Assembly: GCF_002160915.1 (NCBI RefSeq)
Contig: NZ_NFLM01000001.1
Location: forward strand, 1 to 64,000
Reading direction: 5' to 3'
DNA length: 64,000 nucleotides
Origin: Faecalibacterium sp. An121
GTDB lineage: Bacteria; Bacillota; Clostridia; Oscillospirales; Ruminococcaceae
The translations under genes and the position numbers were made by a program. Shown here piece by piece: positions 9,043 through 18,908 of this stretch. Below the pieces are notes generated by a model. That model saw nothing but the letters and a program-made list of their open reading frames with translations, did not search any database and was not told where the DNA came from. Every line of letters starts with the position of its first letter. The stretch's first letter is position 1.

Positions 9043-10578
9043 TCAGAAGTTTTCCTGGGGACGGTATTGCAGCGCCTCCAGCAGGGCGTTCACCTCGATC
9101 TGTTCGGTGCCGGCCAGGTCGGCGATGGTGCGGGCCACCCGCAGGATGCGGTCGTGGCTGCGGGCGGACAGCCCCAGCCGGTCAAAAGACTTCTTCAGCA
9201 GCTGGTCGGCGTCGGGCTCCATCTGGCATACCTCGCGCACCTGGCTGGCGGACAGGCGGGCGTTGCAGGGAACGTTCTGGTAGCCCAGGGCTTCGAACCG
9301 CTCGGCCTGGATCTGGCGGGCGGCCAGGACCTGCTGGCGCATCTCGGCGCTGCTTGTCTGCTGGCCCGTGCCATGAAGCTCGCTGTAAGAGATGGGGGCC
9401 ATCTGGACGTACAGATCGATGCGGTCCAGCAGGGGACCCGACACACGGCTGCGGTACTGCTGCACCGCGCGCGCAGAACAGGTGCAGGGCCGGGTGGGAT
9501 GGCCGAAGTAGCCGCACCTACAGGGATTCATGGCGGCCACCAGCTGGAAGTGGCTGGGATAGGTGGCGCTGCCCGCCGCCCGGCTGATGGTGATCTGCCC
9601 GTCTTCGAGGGGCTGGCGCAGCACTTCCAGGCTTTCCCGGGGAAATTCGGGCAGCTCGTCCAAAAACAGTACGCCCGCATTGGCCAGGCTGCACTCACCC
9701 GGACGGAACTGGCTGCCGCCTCCGGCCAGGGCTGCCGGGCTGGCCGAGTGGTGGGGACTGCGGAAAGGCCGGGTGGTGATCAGGCCGCTGCCCCGGGGCA
9801 AAAGGCCCGCCACCGAATAGATCTTGGCCGTCTCGACCGACTCCTCCCGGGTGAGGGGCGGCAGGATGCCGGGCAGGCGTTTGGCCAGCATCGACTTGCC
9901 GGTGCCGGGCGCGCCGATCATCAGGACATTGTGGCCCCCGGCGGCGGCCACCACCATGGCCCGGCGGGCCATATCCTGTCCCAGCACATCGGCAAAGTCG
10001 GGGCAGGCGTCCGGGCCGCTGTCCGGCACAAAGGGGATGGCCTCGGTGGGCGGGATGAGCGTCTCGCCTTCCAGCGCCTCCACCACCTGGGTGACCGTCT
10101 GGGCGGGGTAAACGCACATCCCGGTGCTGCCGCAGGCCTCGGCGGCCTCCGCGGCATTGTCAGCGGGCAGATAGAGGGCCTGCACCCCGGCCTCGGCGGC
10201 GGCCAGGGCCATGGGCAGCACCCCGGCCACGGGCCGCAGGGAACCGTCCAGGGCCACCTCCCCCAGAAAGGCGGTGCCGGGGGAGGGGACACGGATCTGG
10301 CGTGAAGCGGCCAGCACCGCCAGAAGCAGGGGCAGGTCGTAGACGGGACCGGTCTTGCGGACATCGGCGGGGGCCAGGTTGACCGTCACCCGGCCTGCGG
10401 GCCAGCGGTAATGCAGGTTGCGTGCGGCTGCCCGCACCCGGTCGGCGCTCTCCCGCACCGCCGAGTCGGGCAGTCCCACGATGGCAAAGGCGTCCATCCC
10501 CAGACAGACGTCCGCCTCCACCACCACCTTGAATCCTTGCAGGCCGTTCAGGCCAAAACTTTGCAATACAGCGTACAT
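9043..10578 (-). CDS. YifB/ComM-family Mg-chelatase-like AAA ATPase
   Basis: The protein has 511 residues with the standard three-part layout: an N-terminal Lon-protease-like domain (MYAVLQSFGLNGLQGFKVVVEAD), a Mg-chelatase type AAA+ core with Walker A GAPGTGKS (222-229) and Walker B VLFLDELPEF, and a C-terminal Mg-chelatase subunit domain. CRCGYFGHPTRPCTCS is the family cysteine cluster. ComM in Haemophilus and Vibrio is a branch-migration helicase promoting recombination of transformed DNA; the function in Clostridia is not established. The gene follows the pseudouridine synthase by 19 bases and is probably cotranscribed with it. Confidence 0.93.
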   Translation of the reverse strand: MYAVLQSFGLNGLQGFKVVVEADVCLGMDAFAIVGLPDSAVRESADRVRAAARNLHYRWPAGRVTVNLAPADVRKTGPVYDLPLLLAVLAASRQIRVPSPGTAFLGEVALDGSLRPVAGVLPMALAAAEAGVQALYLPADNAAEAAEACGSTGMCVYPAQTVTQVVEALEGETLIPPTEAIPFVPDSGPDACPDFADVLGQDMARRAMVVAAAGGHNVLMIGAPGTGKSMLAKRLPGILPPLTREESVETAKIYSVAGLLPRGSGLITTRPFRSPHHSASPAALAGGGSQFRPGECSLANAGVLFLDELPEFPRESLEVLRQPLEDGQITISRAAGSATYPSHFQLVAAMNPCRCGYFGHPTRPCTCSARAVQQYRSRVSGPLLDRIDLYVQMAPISYSELHGTGQQTSSAEMRQQVLAARQIQAERFEALGYQNVPCNARLSASQVREVCQMEPDADQLLKKSFDRLGLSARSHDRILRVARTIADLAGTEQIEVNALLEALQYRPQENF

Positions 10579-10597
10579 GGGTGCCCCTTTCTGCCGG

Positions 10598-11584
10598 TCA
10601 GTCCGGCTGTTTGGAATGGTCGAGGGCGTCGAACTGCCCCAGGATCTGGGGATCTTTCAGTTTGATGACCTTGCCGGTGAGGTAATGCAGGGTGTTTTCT
10701 TTGGGAATATCCAGAAAGCTGATCCGCACGGCGCACAGCGCCTGGGTGCGGGCGCCGGCACGCTGGTTGGCTTTGCGGTTGCCGTATTTGATGTCCCCCA
10801 GTACGGGCCGGCCCAGGTAGGCCAGGTGGGCCCGGATCTGATGGGTGCGCCCGGTGACCAGGCCGATCCGGCACAGGGCGTACGGCCCGGCGGTGCGCAG
10901 CACGTCCACGTCGGTGACGATCTGCTTGCGGCGGCCCGCCTGGTCGGGGTGGGCGTGTATGCTGACCTTGTTGGCTTTTTCGTCGTGCTCCCACCAGGCC
11001 GTGAAGCGGCCCCGGGGCGGGATGCCCACCGTGATGGTGTAATACTCCTTCTTCAGCCGGTCGGTGCGTATGATCTCGTTCATGTCGCGCAGGGCGGCAT
11101 AATTTTTGGCCGCGATCACCAGGCCCTCGGTGCCGCGGTCCAGCCGGTTGCACAGGGCGGGGGCAAAGCGGTTTTCCCCGCCGGGAAGGTATTCCCCCTT
11201 GCCGGCCAGATACTGGGTGAAGGCGTCCACCAGGTTGGCGTCCCCGGTGCGGTCGCTGTGGCACAGCAGATGGGCGGGCTTGTAGAGGACGGCGATGTTT
11301 TCGTCCTCGTACACCACCTGCACGCTGGGCTGGCGTGTCCTGGGAGGTTTGGCGGGGCGGGGAGCCGCCGTCCCGGACGGGAAAAACTCGTCGTTGATGT
11401 ACAGCTGCACCAGATCCCCGGCGGCCAGCCGGTCCTCGGGGGCGGCCCGTTTGCCGTTGACCTTGATCCGCTTGTTGCGGAAGCTCTTGTACAGCAGGCT
11501 GGTGGGCAGCCCCACCGTCACACTCTGGACGAAGCGGGACAGCCGCACCCCCGCGTCGTTGGATGTTGCGGTAAATTCTTTCAT
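10598..11584 (-). CDS. RluA-family RNA pseudouridine synthase
   Basis: The 328-residue product has an N-terminal S4-like RNA-binding region (SLLYKSFRNKRIKVNGKRAAPEDRL) and the RluA catalytic domain, with the active-site aspartate in CNRLDRGTEGLVIAAK. Later family motifs include RTHQIRAHLAYLGRPVLGDIKYG. The ATG at 11584 (MKEFTATSN) sits seven bases after GAGGAG. The upstream in-frame ATG at 11590 touches that site and is less suitable. The exact rRNA or tRNA position modified cannot be assigned from sequence. It heads an operon with yifB. Confidence 0.9.
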   Translation of the reverse strand: MKEFTATSNDAGVRLSRFVQSVTVGLPTSLLYKSFRNKRIKVNGKRAAPEDRLAAGDLVQLYINDEFFPSGTAAPRPAKPPRTRQPSVQVVYEDENIAVLYKPAHLLCHSDRTGDANLVDAFTQYLAGKGEYLPGGENRFAPALCNRLDRGTEGLVIAAKNYAALRDMNEIIRTDRLKKEYYTITVGIPPRGRFTAWWEHDEKANKVSIHAHPDQAGRRKQIVTDVDVLRTAGPYALCRIGLVTGRTHQIRAHLAYLGRPVLGDIKYGNRKANQRAGARTQALCAVRISFLDIPKENTLHYLTGKVIKLKDPQILGQFDALDHSKQPD

Positions 11585-11611
11585 GGGCATTCTCCTCATT
11601 GATTTAAGTCC

Positions 11612-11640
11612 ATGATAAACGATTTTCGCCCCTGCGTCAA
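11612..11640 (-). promoter_or_regulatory. Promoter of the pseudouridine synthase-yifB operon
   Basis: Minus strand TTGACG, 17-base spacer, TATCAT, ending about 28 bases before the start codon. Confidence 0.75.
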
Positions 11641-11683
11641 CGGGCAGAACGGATCTGGGACGCCAAAATGTTGCAGCATCCGA

Positions 11684-11699
11684 CCGAAAGCGCTTTCGG
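11684..11699. promoter_or_regulatory. 16-bp perfect palindrome, operator-like
   Basis: CCGAAAGCGCTTTCGG is perfectly self-complementary and lies between the divergent rluA-family and radC promoters. The core GAAAGCGCTTTC resembles LacI/CcpA-family operators. No T run follows, so it is not a terminator. Which protein, if any, binds it is unknown. Confidence 0.4.
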
Positions 11700-11732
11700 G
11701 AAGAGGCTTTCAGGAAAATTTGCCCGGAGGGC

Positions 11733-11767
11733 TTGAGTTTTTGCACAAAGAAAAGTATCCTTATAGT
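11733..11767 (+). promoter_or_regulatory. Possible radC promoter
   Basis: Two overlapping candidates fit: TTGAGT, 17 bases, TATCCT; or TTTGCA, 16 bases, TATAGT. Either would give a leader of about 65-75 nt. Confidence 0.45.
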
Positions 11768-11839
11768 ACAGGACGGTTGAGAGAACCGATCGAACGGGCG
11801 CGCTGCGCAGGCAGCCGCCTGAGGAAGGAGCAGGAAATT

Positions 11840-12571
11840 ATGGCTGGCAAAAAACAAATCCATGCAGGGCACCGCCAGCGGATGCATGACCGTGTGAGCC
11901 AATATGGGCTGGAGAGTCTGGCCGAACATGAGGTGCTGGAATATCTGCTGTACTTTACCAACGCCCAACGGAACACCAACCCCATCGCCCATGCGCTGTT
12001 GGAGCAGTTCGGGGATCTGGCAGGGGTGCTGGAGGCGACCGAGGCGGAGCTATGCCAGGTGGAAGGGGTCGGCCCCGCCAGCGCCAGGCTGCTGCATCTG
12101 CTTCCCCAGGTCTGCACGTGTTACAACCGCAGCCGGACCAACGACCGCCGCAAGCTGCAGACGGTGGAACAGATGGGCAGCTACATGATGAACCGTTTCC
12201 GCGGCCTGAACAAGGAACGGGTGCTGCTGGTCTGCCTGGACAAAAACCGCCGCATCACCAATACCTCCTGGCTCAACGCCGGCAAGGACGATCAGGTGGA
12301 CCTGCCCGTACAGGAGGCCATCGCGCAGGCGGTGCGGATGCGGGCCTGCAACGTCCTCATCTGCCACAACCACCCCAACGGCAACGTGCTGCCCTCCCGG
12401 CAGGACATCGAGGCCACCGCAGAGCTGGCCCGGGGAATGTACCTGGTGGGGGTGCGGCTGCTGGATCATATCATCGTCACCGAGAATGAGTTCATCTCCC
12501 TGCGCCAGCGCAACGAAATGTCCGACCCCGGCGGGATCAAGCTGGATCTGTTCGCCCCCCGGGAAGTATAA
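11840..12571 (+). CDS. radC: RadC-family JAMM domain protein
   Basis: This 243-residue protein combines a helix-hairpin-helix region (LCQVEGVGPASARLLHLLP) with a JAB1/MPN+ metalloprotease-like domain. The metal site is CHNHPNGNVLPSRQD, with H176, H178 and the downstream aspartate as ligands. The family was named for a supposed repair role that later genetic work did not support, so the cellular job is unclear. AAGGAG lies nine bases before the ATG at 11840 (MAGKKQIHAGH). In-frame sequence further upstream is in the promoter region. It is a stand-alone gene with its own terminator. Confidence 0.9.
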   Translation: MAGKKQIHAGHRQRMHDRVSQYGLESLAEHEVLEYLLYFTNAQRNTNPIAHALLEQFGDLAGVLEATEAELCQVEGVGPASARLLHLLPQVCTCYNRSRTNDRRKLQTVEQMGSYMMNRFRGLNKERVLLVCLDKNRRITNTSWLNAGKDDQVDLPVQEAIAQAVRMRACNVLICHNHPNGNVLPSRQDIEATAELARGMYLVGVRLLDHIIVTENEFISLRQRNEMSDPGGIKLDLFAPREV

Positions 12572-12614
12572 CGTCTGCCCGGGCCGGAAACGCCGGCCCG
12601 CTGGCTTTGCGCGC

Positions 12615-12660
12615 CCTGCCGCTGCCCGCCTTTGACAGGCTGGCCGGCAGGTTTTCTTTT
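12615..12660 (+). terminator. radC terminator
   Basis: Arms CCTGCCG and CGGCAGG, with further inner pairing, are followed by TTTTCTTTT. A separate GGGCCGG/CCGGCCC hairpin precedes it near 12579-12602. Confidence 0.65.
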
Positions 12661-12669
12661 AAAAGCCAC

Positions 12670-12698
12670 TGTACATAATAAAACAAATGTGGTATAAT
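12670..12698 (+). promoter_or_regulatory. uvrBA promoter
   Basis: TGTACA, 17-base spacer and an extended -10 TGGTATAAT. No LexA/DinR box is obvious to the eye. Confidence 0.65.
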
Positions 12699-12764
12699 CT
12701 GAGACGATTACACAACTATTGATTGTTAAAACCGGGTAAAAGCACCCTGAGGGAGGGATGCGTT

Positions 12765-14822
12765 ATGGAAGAAAGACCATTCAAACTGGTGTCGCCTTAT
12801 CAGCCCACCGGCGACCAGCCCGAGGCCATCCAGCAGCTGGTGGCGGGGGTGCAGCGGGGGGACCGCTGCCAGACCCTGCTGGGCGTCACCGGCAGCGGCA
12901 AGACCTTTACCATGGCCAACGTCATTGCCCAATGCAACCGGCCTACCCTGGTGCTGGCCCACAACAAGACGCTGGCCGCCCAGCTGTGCACCGAGTTCCG
13001 GGCCTTTTTCCCTGAGAATGCGGTGGAGTATTTCGTATCCTACTACGATTACTACCAGCCCGAGGCCTATATCCCCAGCACCGACACCTATATCGAAAAG
13101 GACAGCGCCATCAACGATGAGATCGACCGCCTGCGCCACTCGGCGACGGCGGCTTTGTCTGAGCGGCGGGATGTGATCATCGTGGCGTCGGTGTCCTGCA
13201 TCTACTCCCTGGGCGACCCCATCGACTACCGCAGTATGGTCATCAGCCTGCGGCCGGGCATGGAGATGAGCCGGGAGGAGCTGTGCCGCCGTCTGGTAAA
13301 CCTGCAATATGAGCGCAACGACGTGAACTTTGTGCGAAATAAGTTCCGCGTGCGGGGAGACACGGTGGACATCTACCTGGCCTATATGAGCGAGCTGGCC
13401 ATCAAGGTGGAGTTTTTCGGGGACGAGATCGACCGCATCACCGAGTTCAACCCCGTCACCGGCGCCCGGCAGAACGTCGTCAAGCATGTGGCCATCTTCC
13501 CGGCCAGCCACTATATCGTCAGCGCCGAGAAGAAGGCCGCCGCCATCGAAAAGATCCGGGCCGAATGCGACAGCCAGGTCAGGCAGTTCACCGCCCAGGG
13601 CAAGCTGATCGAGGCCCAGCGGATCGCCCAGCGCACCAGCTACGACATCGAGATGCTCAACGAGGTGGGGGTGTGCAAGGGGATCGAGAACTATTCGGCG
13701 GTGCTGTCGGGGCGCGCTCCGGGCAGTATGCCCACCACCCTGCTGGATTATTTCCCCAAGGATTTTTTGCTGTTCGTGGACGAGAGCCACGTCACCCTGC
13801 CCCAGGTGCGGGCCATGTACGGCGGGGACTACGCCCGCAAAAAGACCCTGGTGGAGTACGGCTTCCGGCTGCCCTCCGCCTTTGACAACCGCCCCCTCAA
13901 GTTCGAGGAGGTGGAGAGCAAGCTGAACCAGATGATCTTCGTCTCGGCTACTCCCGGACCGTATGAGCAGGCCCACAGCACCCAGGTGGCCCAGCAGGTG
14001 ATCCGGCCCACCGGCCTGCTGGATCCGCCCATCTCGGTGCGTCCGGTGGAGGGCCAGGTGACCGACCTGCTGGGGGAGATCAACGCCCGCACCGCCCGGG
14101 GCGAGCGGGTGCTGGTGACCACCCTGACCAAAAAGATGGCCGAGGATCTGACCGATTACCTGACCGACCAGGGGGTCAAGGTGAAATATATGCACCATGA
14201 GGTGGACACCTTCGAGCGGATGGAGCTGATCCGGGACCTGCGGCTGGGCACCATCGACGTCATCGTGGGCATCAATCTGCTGCGGGAAGGCCTGGACCTG
14301 CCCGAGGTCAGCCTGGTGGCCATTCTGGATGCAGACAAGGAGGGTTTCCTGCGCAGCGAGACCAGCCTGATCCAGACCATCGGCCGGGCGGCCCGCAACG
14401 CCGACGGCCTGGTGATCATGTACGCCGATACCGTCACCGACAGCATGGAGCGGGCCATCACCGAGACCGAGCGCCGCCGCGCCATCCAGATGGCTTACAA
14501 CGAGGCCCATGGCATCGTGCCCCGGACCATCGTCAAGGAGATCCGGGACTCCATCGAGATCAGCGACAAGGCCGAGAATGCCAAAGCCGGCACCCGCCGC
14601 ATGGGCAAGAAGGAGCGGGAGGCCGCCATCGAGCGTTTGACCCGCGAGATGAAGGAGGCTGCAAAGCTGCTGGAATTCGAGCACGCGGCCTTCCTGCGGG
14701 ACCAGATCGACCGGCTGCGCCGGGGCGAGAACCCCACCGTGGACTCGGACGCCGAGGCCGAGCGCCGCGCAAACCATGCACAGACACAGAGAAAGGGACG
14801 AAAACATTTTGGCAAACGATAA
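12765..14822 (+). CDS. uvrB: Excinuclease ABC subunit B
   Basis: UvrB is the damage-verifying helicase of nucleotide excision repair, loaded by UvrA and serving as the platform for UvrC. The 685-residue protein has Walker A GVTGSGKT (40-47), the beta-hairpin region [10 protein letters not shown], the [14 protein letters not shown] interaction segment, helicase motif [26 protein letters not shown], and a C-terminal UVR domain ([24 protein letters not shown]) for UvrC contact. The ATG at 12765 (MEERPFKLV) follows GGGAGGG by about eight bases. An upstream TTG in frame is not supported. The last 14 bases overlap the start of uvrA, so the two are translationally coupled. Confidence 0.97.
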   Translation: MEERPFKLVSPYQPTGDQPEAIQQLVAGVQRGDRCQTLLGVTGSGKTFTMANVIAQCNRPTLVLAHNKTLAAQLCTEFRAFFPENAVEYFVSYYDYYQPEAYIPSTDTYIEKDSAINDEIDRLRHSATAALSERRDVIIVASVSCIYSLGDPIDYRSMVISLRPGMEMSREELCRRLVNLQYERNDVNFVRNKFRVRGDTVDIYLAYMSELAIKVEFFGDEIDRITEFNPVTGARQNVVKHVAIFPASHYIVSAEKKAAAIEKIRAECDSQVRQFTAQGKLIEAQRIAQRTSYDIEMLNEVGVCKGIENYSAVLSGRAPGSMPTTLLDYFPKDFLLFVDESHVTLPQVRAMYGGDYARKKTLVEYGFRLPSAFDNRPLKFEEVESKLNQMIFVSATPGPYEQAHSTQVAQQVIRPTGLLDPPISVRPVEGQVTDLLGEINARTARGERVLVTTLTKKMAEDLTDYLTDQGVKVKYMHHEVDTFERMELIRDLRLGTIDVIVGINLLREGLDLPEVSLVAILDADKEGFLRSETSLIQTIGRAARNADGLVIMYADTVTDSMERAITETERRRAIQMAYNEAHGIVPRTIVKEIRDSIEISDKAENAKAGTRRMGKKEREAAIERLTREMKEAAKLLEFEHAAFLRDQIDRLRRGENPTVDSDAEAERRANHAQTQRKGRKHFGKR

Positions 14823-17676
14823 GATCGTCATCAAGGGCGCCCGGGAGCACAACCTGAAAAACGTCAGCCTCACCCTTCCCCGGGAAAAGTTCATCGTTAT
14901 GACCGGGCTGTCGGGGTCGGGCAAGTCCAGCCTGGCGTTCGACACCATCTATGCCGACGGCCAGCGCCGCTATGTGGAGAGCCTGTCCAGCTACGCCCGG
15001 ATGTTCCTGGGCCGGATGGACAAGCCCGATGTGGACGAGATCACCGGCCTGTCGCCGGCCATCTCCATCGACCAGAAGACCACCAGCCACAACCCCCGCT
15101 CCACCGTGGGCACCGTCACCGAGATCTACGATTACCTGCGCCTGCTGTACGCCCGCATCGGCGTGCCCCACTGCCCGGTCTGCGGCAGGGTGATCAGCCA
15201 GCAGAGCGTGGATGAAATGGTGGACGCGGTGCTCAAGCTGGAGGAGGGCACCCGCTTCCAGGTGCTGGCCCCGGTGGTGCGCCAGCGCAAGGGCACCCAG
15301 CAGAAAGAGCTGGAGGCTGCCCGGCGGGCCGGCTATACCCGCGTCAAAGTGGATGGGAACCTCTACGACCTGGACGAGGAGATCACCCTGGAAAAGAACA
15401 TCAAGCACACCGTGGAGGTGGTGGTGGACCGGCTGGTGATCCGCAAGGGGGTGCGCAGCCGCCTGGCTGACAGCCTGGAAACCGCCCTGAGCCTGACCGG
15501 CGGGGTGGCCGAGGTGGAGGTGATCGGGGGCGAGACCATGACCTTCAGCCAGAATTTCGCCTGCCCCGAACACGGTGTGTCCATCAGCGAACTGACCCCG
15601 CGGCTGTTCTCCTTCAACAATCCCCAGGGCGCCTGCGATACCTGCACCGGCCTCGGCATTTTTATGAAGGTGGACGAGGACCGCATCATCCCCAACCGCA
15701 GCCTGTCCATCCGGCAGGGGGCCATCAAGGCCAGCGGCTGGTACTATGCCGAGGGATCGGTGAGCGAGATGTACTACAAGGCCCTGGGCAAGCGGTACGG
15801 CTTCACCCTGGATACCCCCATCCGGGACTTCAGCACCGAGGCCCTGAACGCCCTGCTCTACGGCACCAACGGCGAAAAGCTGGAGCTGCACCGCACCAAC
15901 GAGTTTGGCAGCGGCAAATATATGGCGGCCTTTGAGGGGATCGTGGAGAACCTGGAGCGCCGCTTCCGGGACACCGGCAGCGAGTGGATGAAAGAGGAGA
16001 TCGCCGGGGTGATGTCGGGGGTCAAATGCCCCGCCTGCCAGGGGCAGCGGCTCAAGCCGGTGGTGCTGGCCGTGACGGTGGGGGATATCAACATCAGCCA
16101 GTTCTGCGAAATGTCCATCCGGGAGGAGCTGGCCTTCATCCGGGCCAACGAGGACAAGCTGACCGAAAAGCAGCGCCAGATCGGCGGGCAGATCCTGAAG
16201 GAGATCCGCACCCGTCTGGAGTTTTTGCAGAGCGTGGGGCTGGATTACCTGACCCTGGCCCGCTCGGCGGGCACCCTGTCGGGCGGCGAGAGCCAGCGCA
16301 TCCGGCTGACCACCCAGATCGGCAGCGCCCTGTCGGGGGTGCTGTATGTGCTGGATGAGCCCAGCATCGGCCTGCACCAGCGGGACAACGACAAGCTGAT
16401 CGACACCCTCAAGCATCTGCGGGATCTGGGCAACACGGTGATCGTGGTGGAGCACGACGAGGACACCATCCGGGCCGCCGACTACATCGTGGACGTGGGT
16501 CCGGGGGCAGGCGTACACGGGGGCGAGATCGTGGCCGCCGGCAAGGTCAAGGATATCTGCAAGGCCAAGCGCAGCGTCACGGGAGATTACCTTTCGGGGC
16601 GCAAGCGGATCCCGGTGCCCGCATCCCGCCGCACCGGCAGCGGGCACGTCCTGCGGGTGAACGGCGCCCGGGAGAACAATTTGCAGGACATCACGGTGGA
16701 TTTCCCGCTGGGCACCTTCACCTGTGTCACCGGCATCTCGGGCTCGGGCAAGTCCAGCCTGGTGAATGAGATCCTCTACAAGACCCTGGCCGGCGAGCTG
16801 AACGGCGCCCGCACCCGTCCCGGCAAGAGCGACGGCGTGGACGGGCTGGACTATGTGGACAAGGTGATCGGCATCGACCAGCAGCCCATCGGGCGGACGC
16901 CCCGTTCCAACCCGGCTACCTACACCGGGGTGTTCAACGACATACGGGCGGTGTTTGCCCAGACCCAGGACGCCAAGATGCGGGGATATGGGCCGGGACG
17001 GTTCAGTTTCAACGTCAAGGGCGGCCGGTGCGAGGCCTGCGAGGGCAACGGCATTTTGCAGATCGAGATGCATTTTCTGCCCGACGTCTATGTTCCCTGC
17101 GAGGTGTGCAAGGGGGCCCGCTACAACCGGGAGACCCTGGAGGTCAAGTACAAGGAAAAGACCATTGCCGACGTGCTGAACATGACGGTGGAGGAAGCCG
17201 TGGTCTTTTTTGCCAACCAGCCCAAGATCGCCCGCAAATTGCAGACTTTGCTGGATGTGGGCCTGGGCTATGTCACCCTGGGTCAGAGCGCCACCACCCT
17301 GTCGGGCGGCGAAGCCCAGCGGGTCAAGCTGGCCAATGAGCTGGCCCGCCGCTCCACCGGCAAGACGGTGTATATCCTGGACGAGCCCACCACCGGGCTC
17401 CACATCGCCGACGTGCACCGGCTGATCGAAGTGCTGCAAAAGCTGGTGGACGCGGGCAATACGGTGATCGTCATCGAGCACAACCTGGACCTGATCAAAT
17501 GCGCCGACCATATCATCGACCTGGGCCCCGAGGGGGGCGCGGTCGGCGGCAGGATCGTGGCCACAGGCACCCCTGAACAGGTGGCCGCCGTGCCGGACAG
17601 CTTTACCGGGCAGTACCTGCGCCCCCTGCTGGAGCGGGACCGGGAAGCCCGGGCCGGCGGGCCGGAAGAAATTTGA
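14809..17676 (+). CDS. uvrA: Excinuclease ABC subunit A
   Basis: UvrA is the damage-recognising ABC-type ATPase of excision repair. The 955-residue protein holds two ATP-binding halves, with Walker [10 protein letters not shown] and GISGSGKSS and signatures [11 protein letters not shown] and [11 protein letters not shown]. Zinc fingers appear as CPVCGRVI and, in the second half, CEACEGNG...CEVCKG. The TTG at 14809 gives the canonical [18 protein letters not shown] start, with AAGGGA ten bases upstream. An in-frame ATG at 14776 would add eleven residues that do not resemble the family. A second, shorter UvrA homologue lies at 54964-57480. Confidence 0.97.
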   Translation: MANDKIVIKGAREHNLKNVSLTLPREKFIVMTGLSGSGKSSLAFDTIYADGQRRYVESLSSYARMFLGRMDKPDVDEITGLSPAISIDQKTTSHNPRSTVGTVTEIYDYLRLLYARIGVPHCPVCGRVISQQSVDEMVDAVLKLEEGTRFQVLAPVVRQRKGTQQKELEAARRAGYTRVKVDGNLYDLDEEITLEKNIKHTVEVVVDRLVIRKGVRSRLADSLETALSLTGGVAEVEVIGGETMTFSQNFACPEHGVSISELTPRLFSFNNPQGACDTCTGLGIFMKVDEDRIIPNRSLSIRQGAIKASGWYYAEGSVSEMYYKALGKRYGFTLDTPIRDFSTEALNALLYGTNGEKLELHRTNEFGSGKYMAAFEGIVENLERRFRDTGSEWMKEEIAGVMSGVKCPACQGQRLKPVVLAVTVGDINISQFCEMSIREELAFIRANEDKLTEKQRQIGGQILKEIRTRLEFLQSVGLDYLTLARSAGTLSGGESQRIRLTTQIGSALSGVLYVLDEPSIGLHQRDNDKLIDTLKHLRDLGNTVIVVEHDEDTIRAADYIVDVGPGAGVHGGEIVAAGKVKDICKAKRSVTGDYLSGRKRIPVPASRRTGSGHVLRVNGARENNLQDITVDFPLGTFTCVTGISGSGKSSLVNEILYKTLAGELNGARTRPGKSDGVDGLDYVDKVIGIDQQPIGRTPRSNPATYTGVFNDIRAVFAQTQDAKMRGYGPGRFSFNVKGGRCEACEGNGILQIEMHFLPDVYVPCEVCKGARYNRETLEVKYKEKTIADVLNMTVEEAVVFFANQPKIARKLQTLLDVGLGYVTLGQSATTLSGGEAQRVKLANELARRSTGKTVYILDEPTTGLHIADVHRLIEVLQKLVDAGNTVIVIEHNLDLIKCADHIIDLGPEGGAVGGRIVATGTPEQVAAVPDSFTGQYLRPLLERDREARAGGPEEI

Positions 17677-17685
17677 AAAAAGCTG

Positions 17686-17714
17686 TTGACAAACCACCGG
17701 CTTCTGAGTATAAT
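17686..17714 (+). promoter_or_regulatory. tRNA-Pro promoter
   Basis: Consensus TTGACA, exactly 17 bases, consensus TATAAT, about 40 bases before the tRNA and just after the uvrA stop. Confidence 0.9.
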
Positions 17715-17754
17715 ATTGTTCGTCGCCCCGGTTCGGACGGGCCGGGGCAGATAT

Positions 17755-17832
17755 CCGGGTGTAGCGCAGTTTTGGTAGCGCGCTTGAATGGGGTTCAAGA
17801 GGCCGTGAGTTCGATTCTCGCCACTCGGACCA
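17755..17832 (+). tRNA. tRNA-Pro (anticodon GGG)
   Basis: The acceptor stem CCGGGTG pairs with CACTCGG, giving the C1-G72 pair and A73 typical of bacterial tRNA-Pro. D stem GCGC/GCGC, anticodon stem CTTGA/TCAAG with loop ATGGGGT (anticodon GGG), T arm GTGAG-TTCGATT-CTCGC, and an encoded CCA end are all visible. It reads CCC and CCU codons. Confidence 0.95.
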
Positions 17833-17834
17833 GA

Positions 17835-17875
17835 AGCCGGGCTGTATTTCGCAGGAAATACAGCCCGGCTTTTTC
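17835..17875 (+). terminator. tRNA-Pro terminator
   Basis: Arms AGCCGGGCTGTATTTC and GAAATACAGCCCGGCT around GCAG, followed by TTTTT. Confidence 0.9.
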
Positions 17876-17899
17876 GTTGTGGAAAAGGAGGGAACGGGT

Positions 17900-18682
17900 A
17901 TGGATTGGTTTTGGGCGCTGCGGGCCCGGCTGGGGCTGGACCCGGCGGTCAACAAGGGGATCGAAGGGGAGGACGCAGTGGCCGGGAAGCTGGCCGAGAA
18001 AGGCTGGTTCCGGGTCAAGGGGCTGTGCCTGCGCAACCTCTATCTGCCCGCGGGGCAGGAGGGGACCGCCGAGATCGACCTGGCCTATCTGACCCGCCGG
18101 GGGATCTATGTGATCGAAAGCAAGAATTACAGCGGCTGGATCTTTGGCCGGGAGGAAGAGGCGGAGTGGGTGCTATCGGTGTATGCCGGCAGGGACTGGC
18201 TGGGCCGCATCAAGACCGAAAAACATCCCTTTTACAATCCGCTGTGGCAGAACCGGGGGCACATCCGCGCTCTGGAAGCGCTGACCGGCCCCGATGTGCC
18301 CCTTTGGTCGGTGGTGGTGTTCCCGGGCCGGTGCCATCTGGCCGATGTGGAGTGGGACAGCGAAGATACCCAGGTCTGCCTGCTGGAACAGCTGCCCCGC
18401 GCCCTGCGCCGGATGGGGCGGCGGACCCTCAGCCGGGGGCAGGTGCGGCGCCTGTACGAGCAGCTGCAGCCCTACACCCGGGCCAGCTGGGGGGAGAAAA
18501 AGGCCCACATCCGGCAGGTGCGTCGGCTCGAAAAGGCCCGGGCCCGGGACGGCGGCCCGGGGCGCTGCCCCTGGTGCGGCGGGGCGCTGGTGCTGCGAAC
18601 GGCCCGCCGGGGCAGCCAGGCCGGACGGCAGTTCTACGGCTGCATCCATTATCCGGACTGCACCTATACACAGGAACTTTGA
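17900..18682 (+). CDS. NERD domain protein with C-terminal topoisomerase-type zinc finger
   Basis: The 260-residue protein starts with a nuclease-related domain (NERD). GIEGEDAVAGKLAEKGW is followed by EIDLAYLTRRGIYVIESKNYSGWIFG, where the D and the E-x-K are the positions shared with restriction-endonuclease-like nucleases. Near the C-terminus CPWCGGALVLRTARRGSQAGRQFYGCIHYPDC is a four-cysteine finger like those at the end of type IA topoisomerases. AAAGGAGGG precedes the ATG at 17900. Members of this family are thought to act on DNA, but the substrate and cellular role are unknown. It is a monocistronic gene between the tRNA terminator and its own terminator. Transcription may partly read through from the tRNA because I see no separate promoter. 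Confidence 0.85.
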   Translation: MDWFWALRARLGLDPAVNKGIEGEDAVAGKLAEKGWFRVKGLCLRNLYLPAGQEGTAEIDLAYLTRRGIYVIESKNYSGWIFGREEEAEWVLSVYAGRDWLGRIKTEKHPFYNPLWQNRGHIRALEALTGPDVPLWSVVVFPGRCHLADVEWDSEDTQVCLLEQLPRALRRMGRRTLSRGQVRRLYEQLQPYTRASWGEKKAHIRQVRRLEKARARDGGPGRCPWCGGALVLRTARRGSQAGRQFYGCIHYPDCTYTQEL

Positions 18683-18695
18683 AGCGAAAAACCAT

Positions 18696-18723
18696 GCGCC
18701 TGCCCTTTGGGGCGGGCGCTTTT
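18696..18723 (+). terminator. Terminator of the NERD gene
   Basis: Arms GCGCCTGCCC and GGGCGGGCGC (one T-G pair) followed by TTTT. Confidence 0.7.
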
Positions 18724-18849
18724 GGCTGTAAGGCTGTCAACCCCCCGGAGCGCAGAAATAAAAGGTAAAAAATTGTAAAGTATACACAAATTTAAAGGTA
18801 ATACTATGGGGTAATTGCGAAAATATGGTGAAAGTTTGCCCTCGAACTA

Positions 18850-18879
18850 TTTACAAAAAGGTAACAGACGCGCTAAAAT
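18850..18879 (+). promoter_or_regulatory. Promoter of the secreted C39-like gene
   Basis: TTTACA, 18-base spacer, TAAAAT, within an unusually AT-rich 120-base stretch. Confidence 0.55.
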
Positions 18880-18908
18880 AGAGACACAATCGTTGATCGG
18901 AAGGGAAG

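Noticed and set aside
11684-11699. CcpA catabolite-responsive element
   Set aside because: The core fits, but the flanking C/G replaces the usual T/A ends and the nearby genes are not carbon-related, so it is listed only as an operator-like palindrome.
14560-18036. Long minus-strand open frame opposite uvrA and tRNA-Pro
   Set aside because: It crosses a tRNA, a terminator and a consensus promoter, and has no motif.
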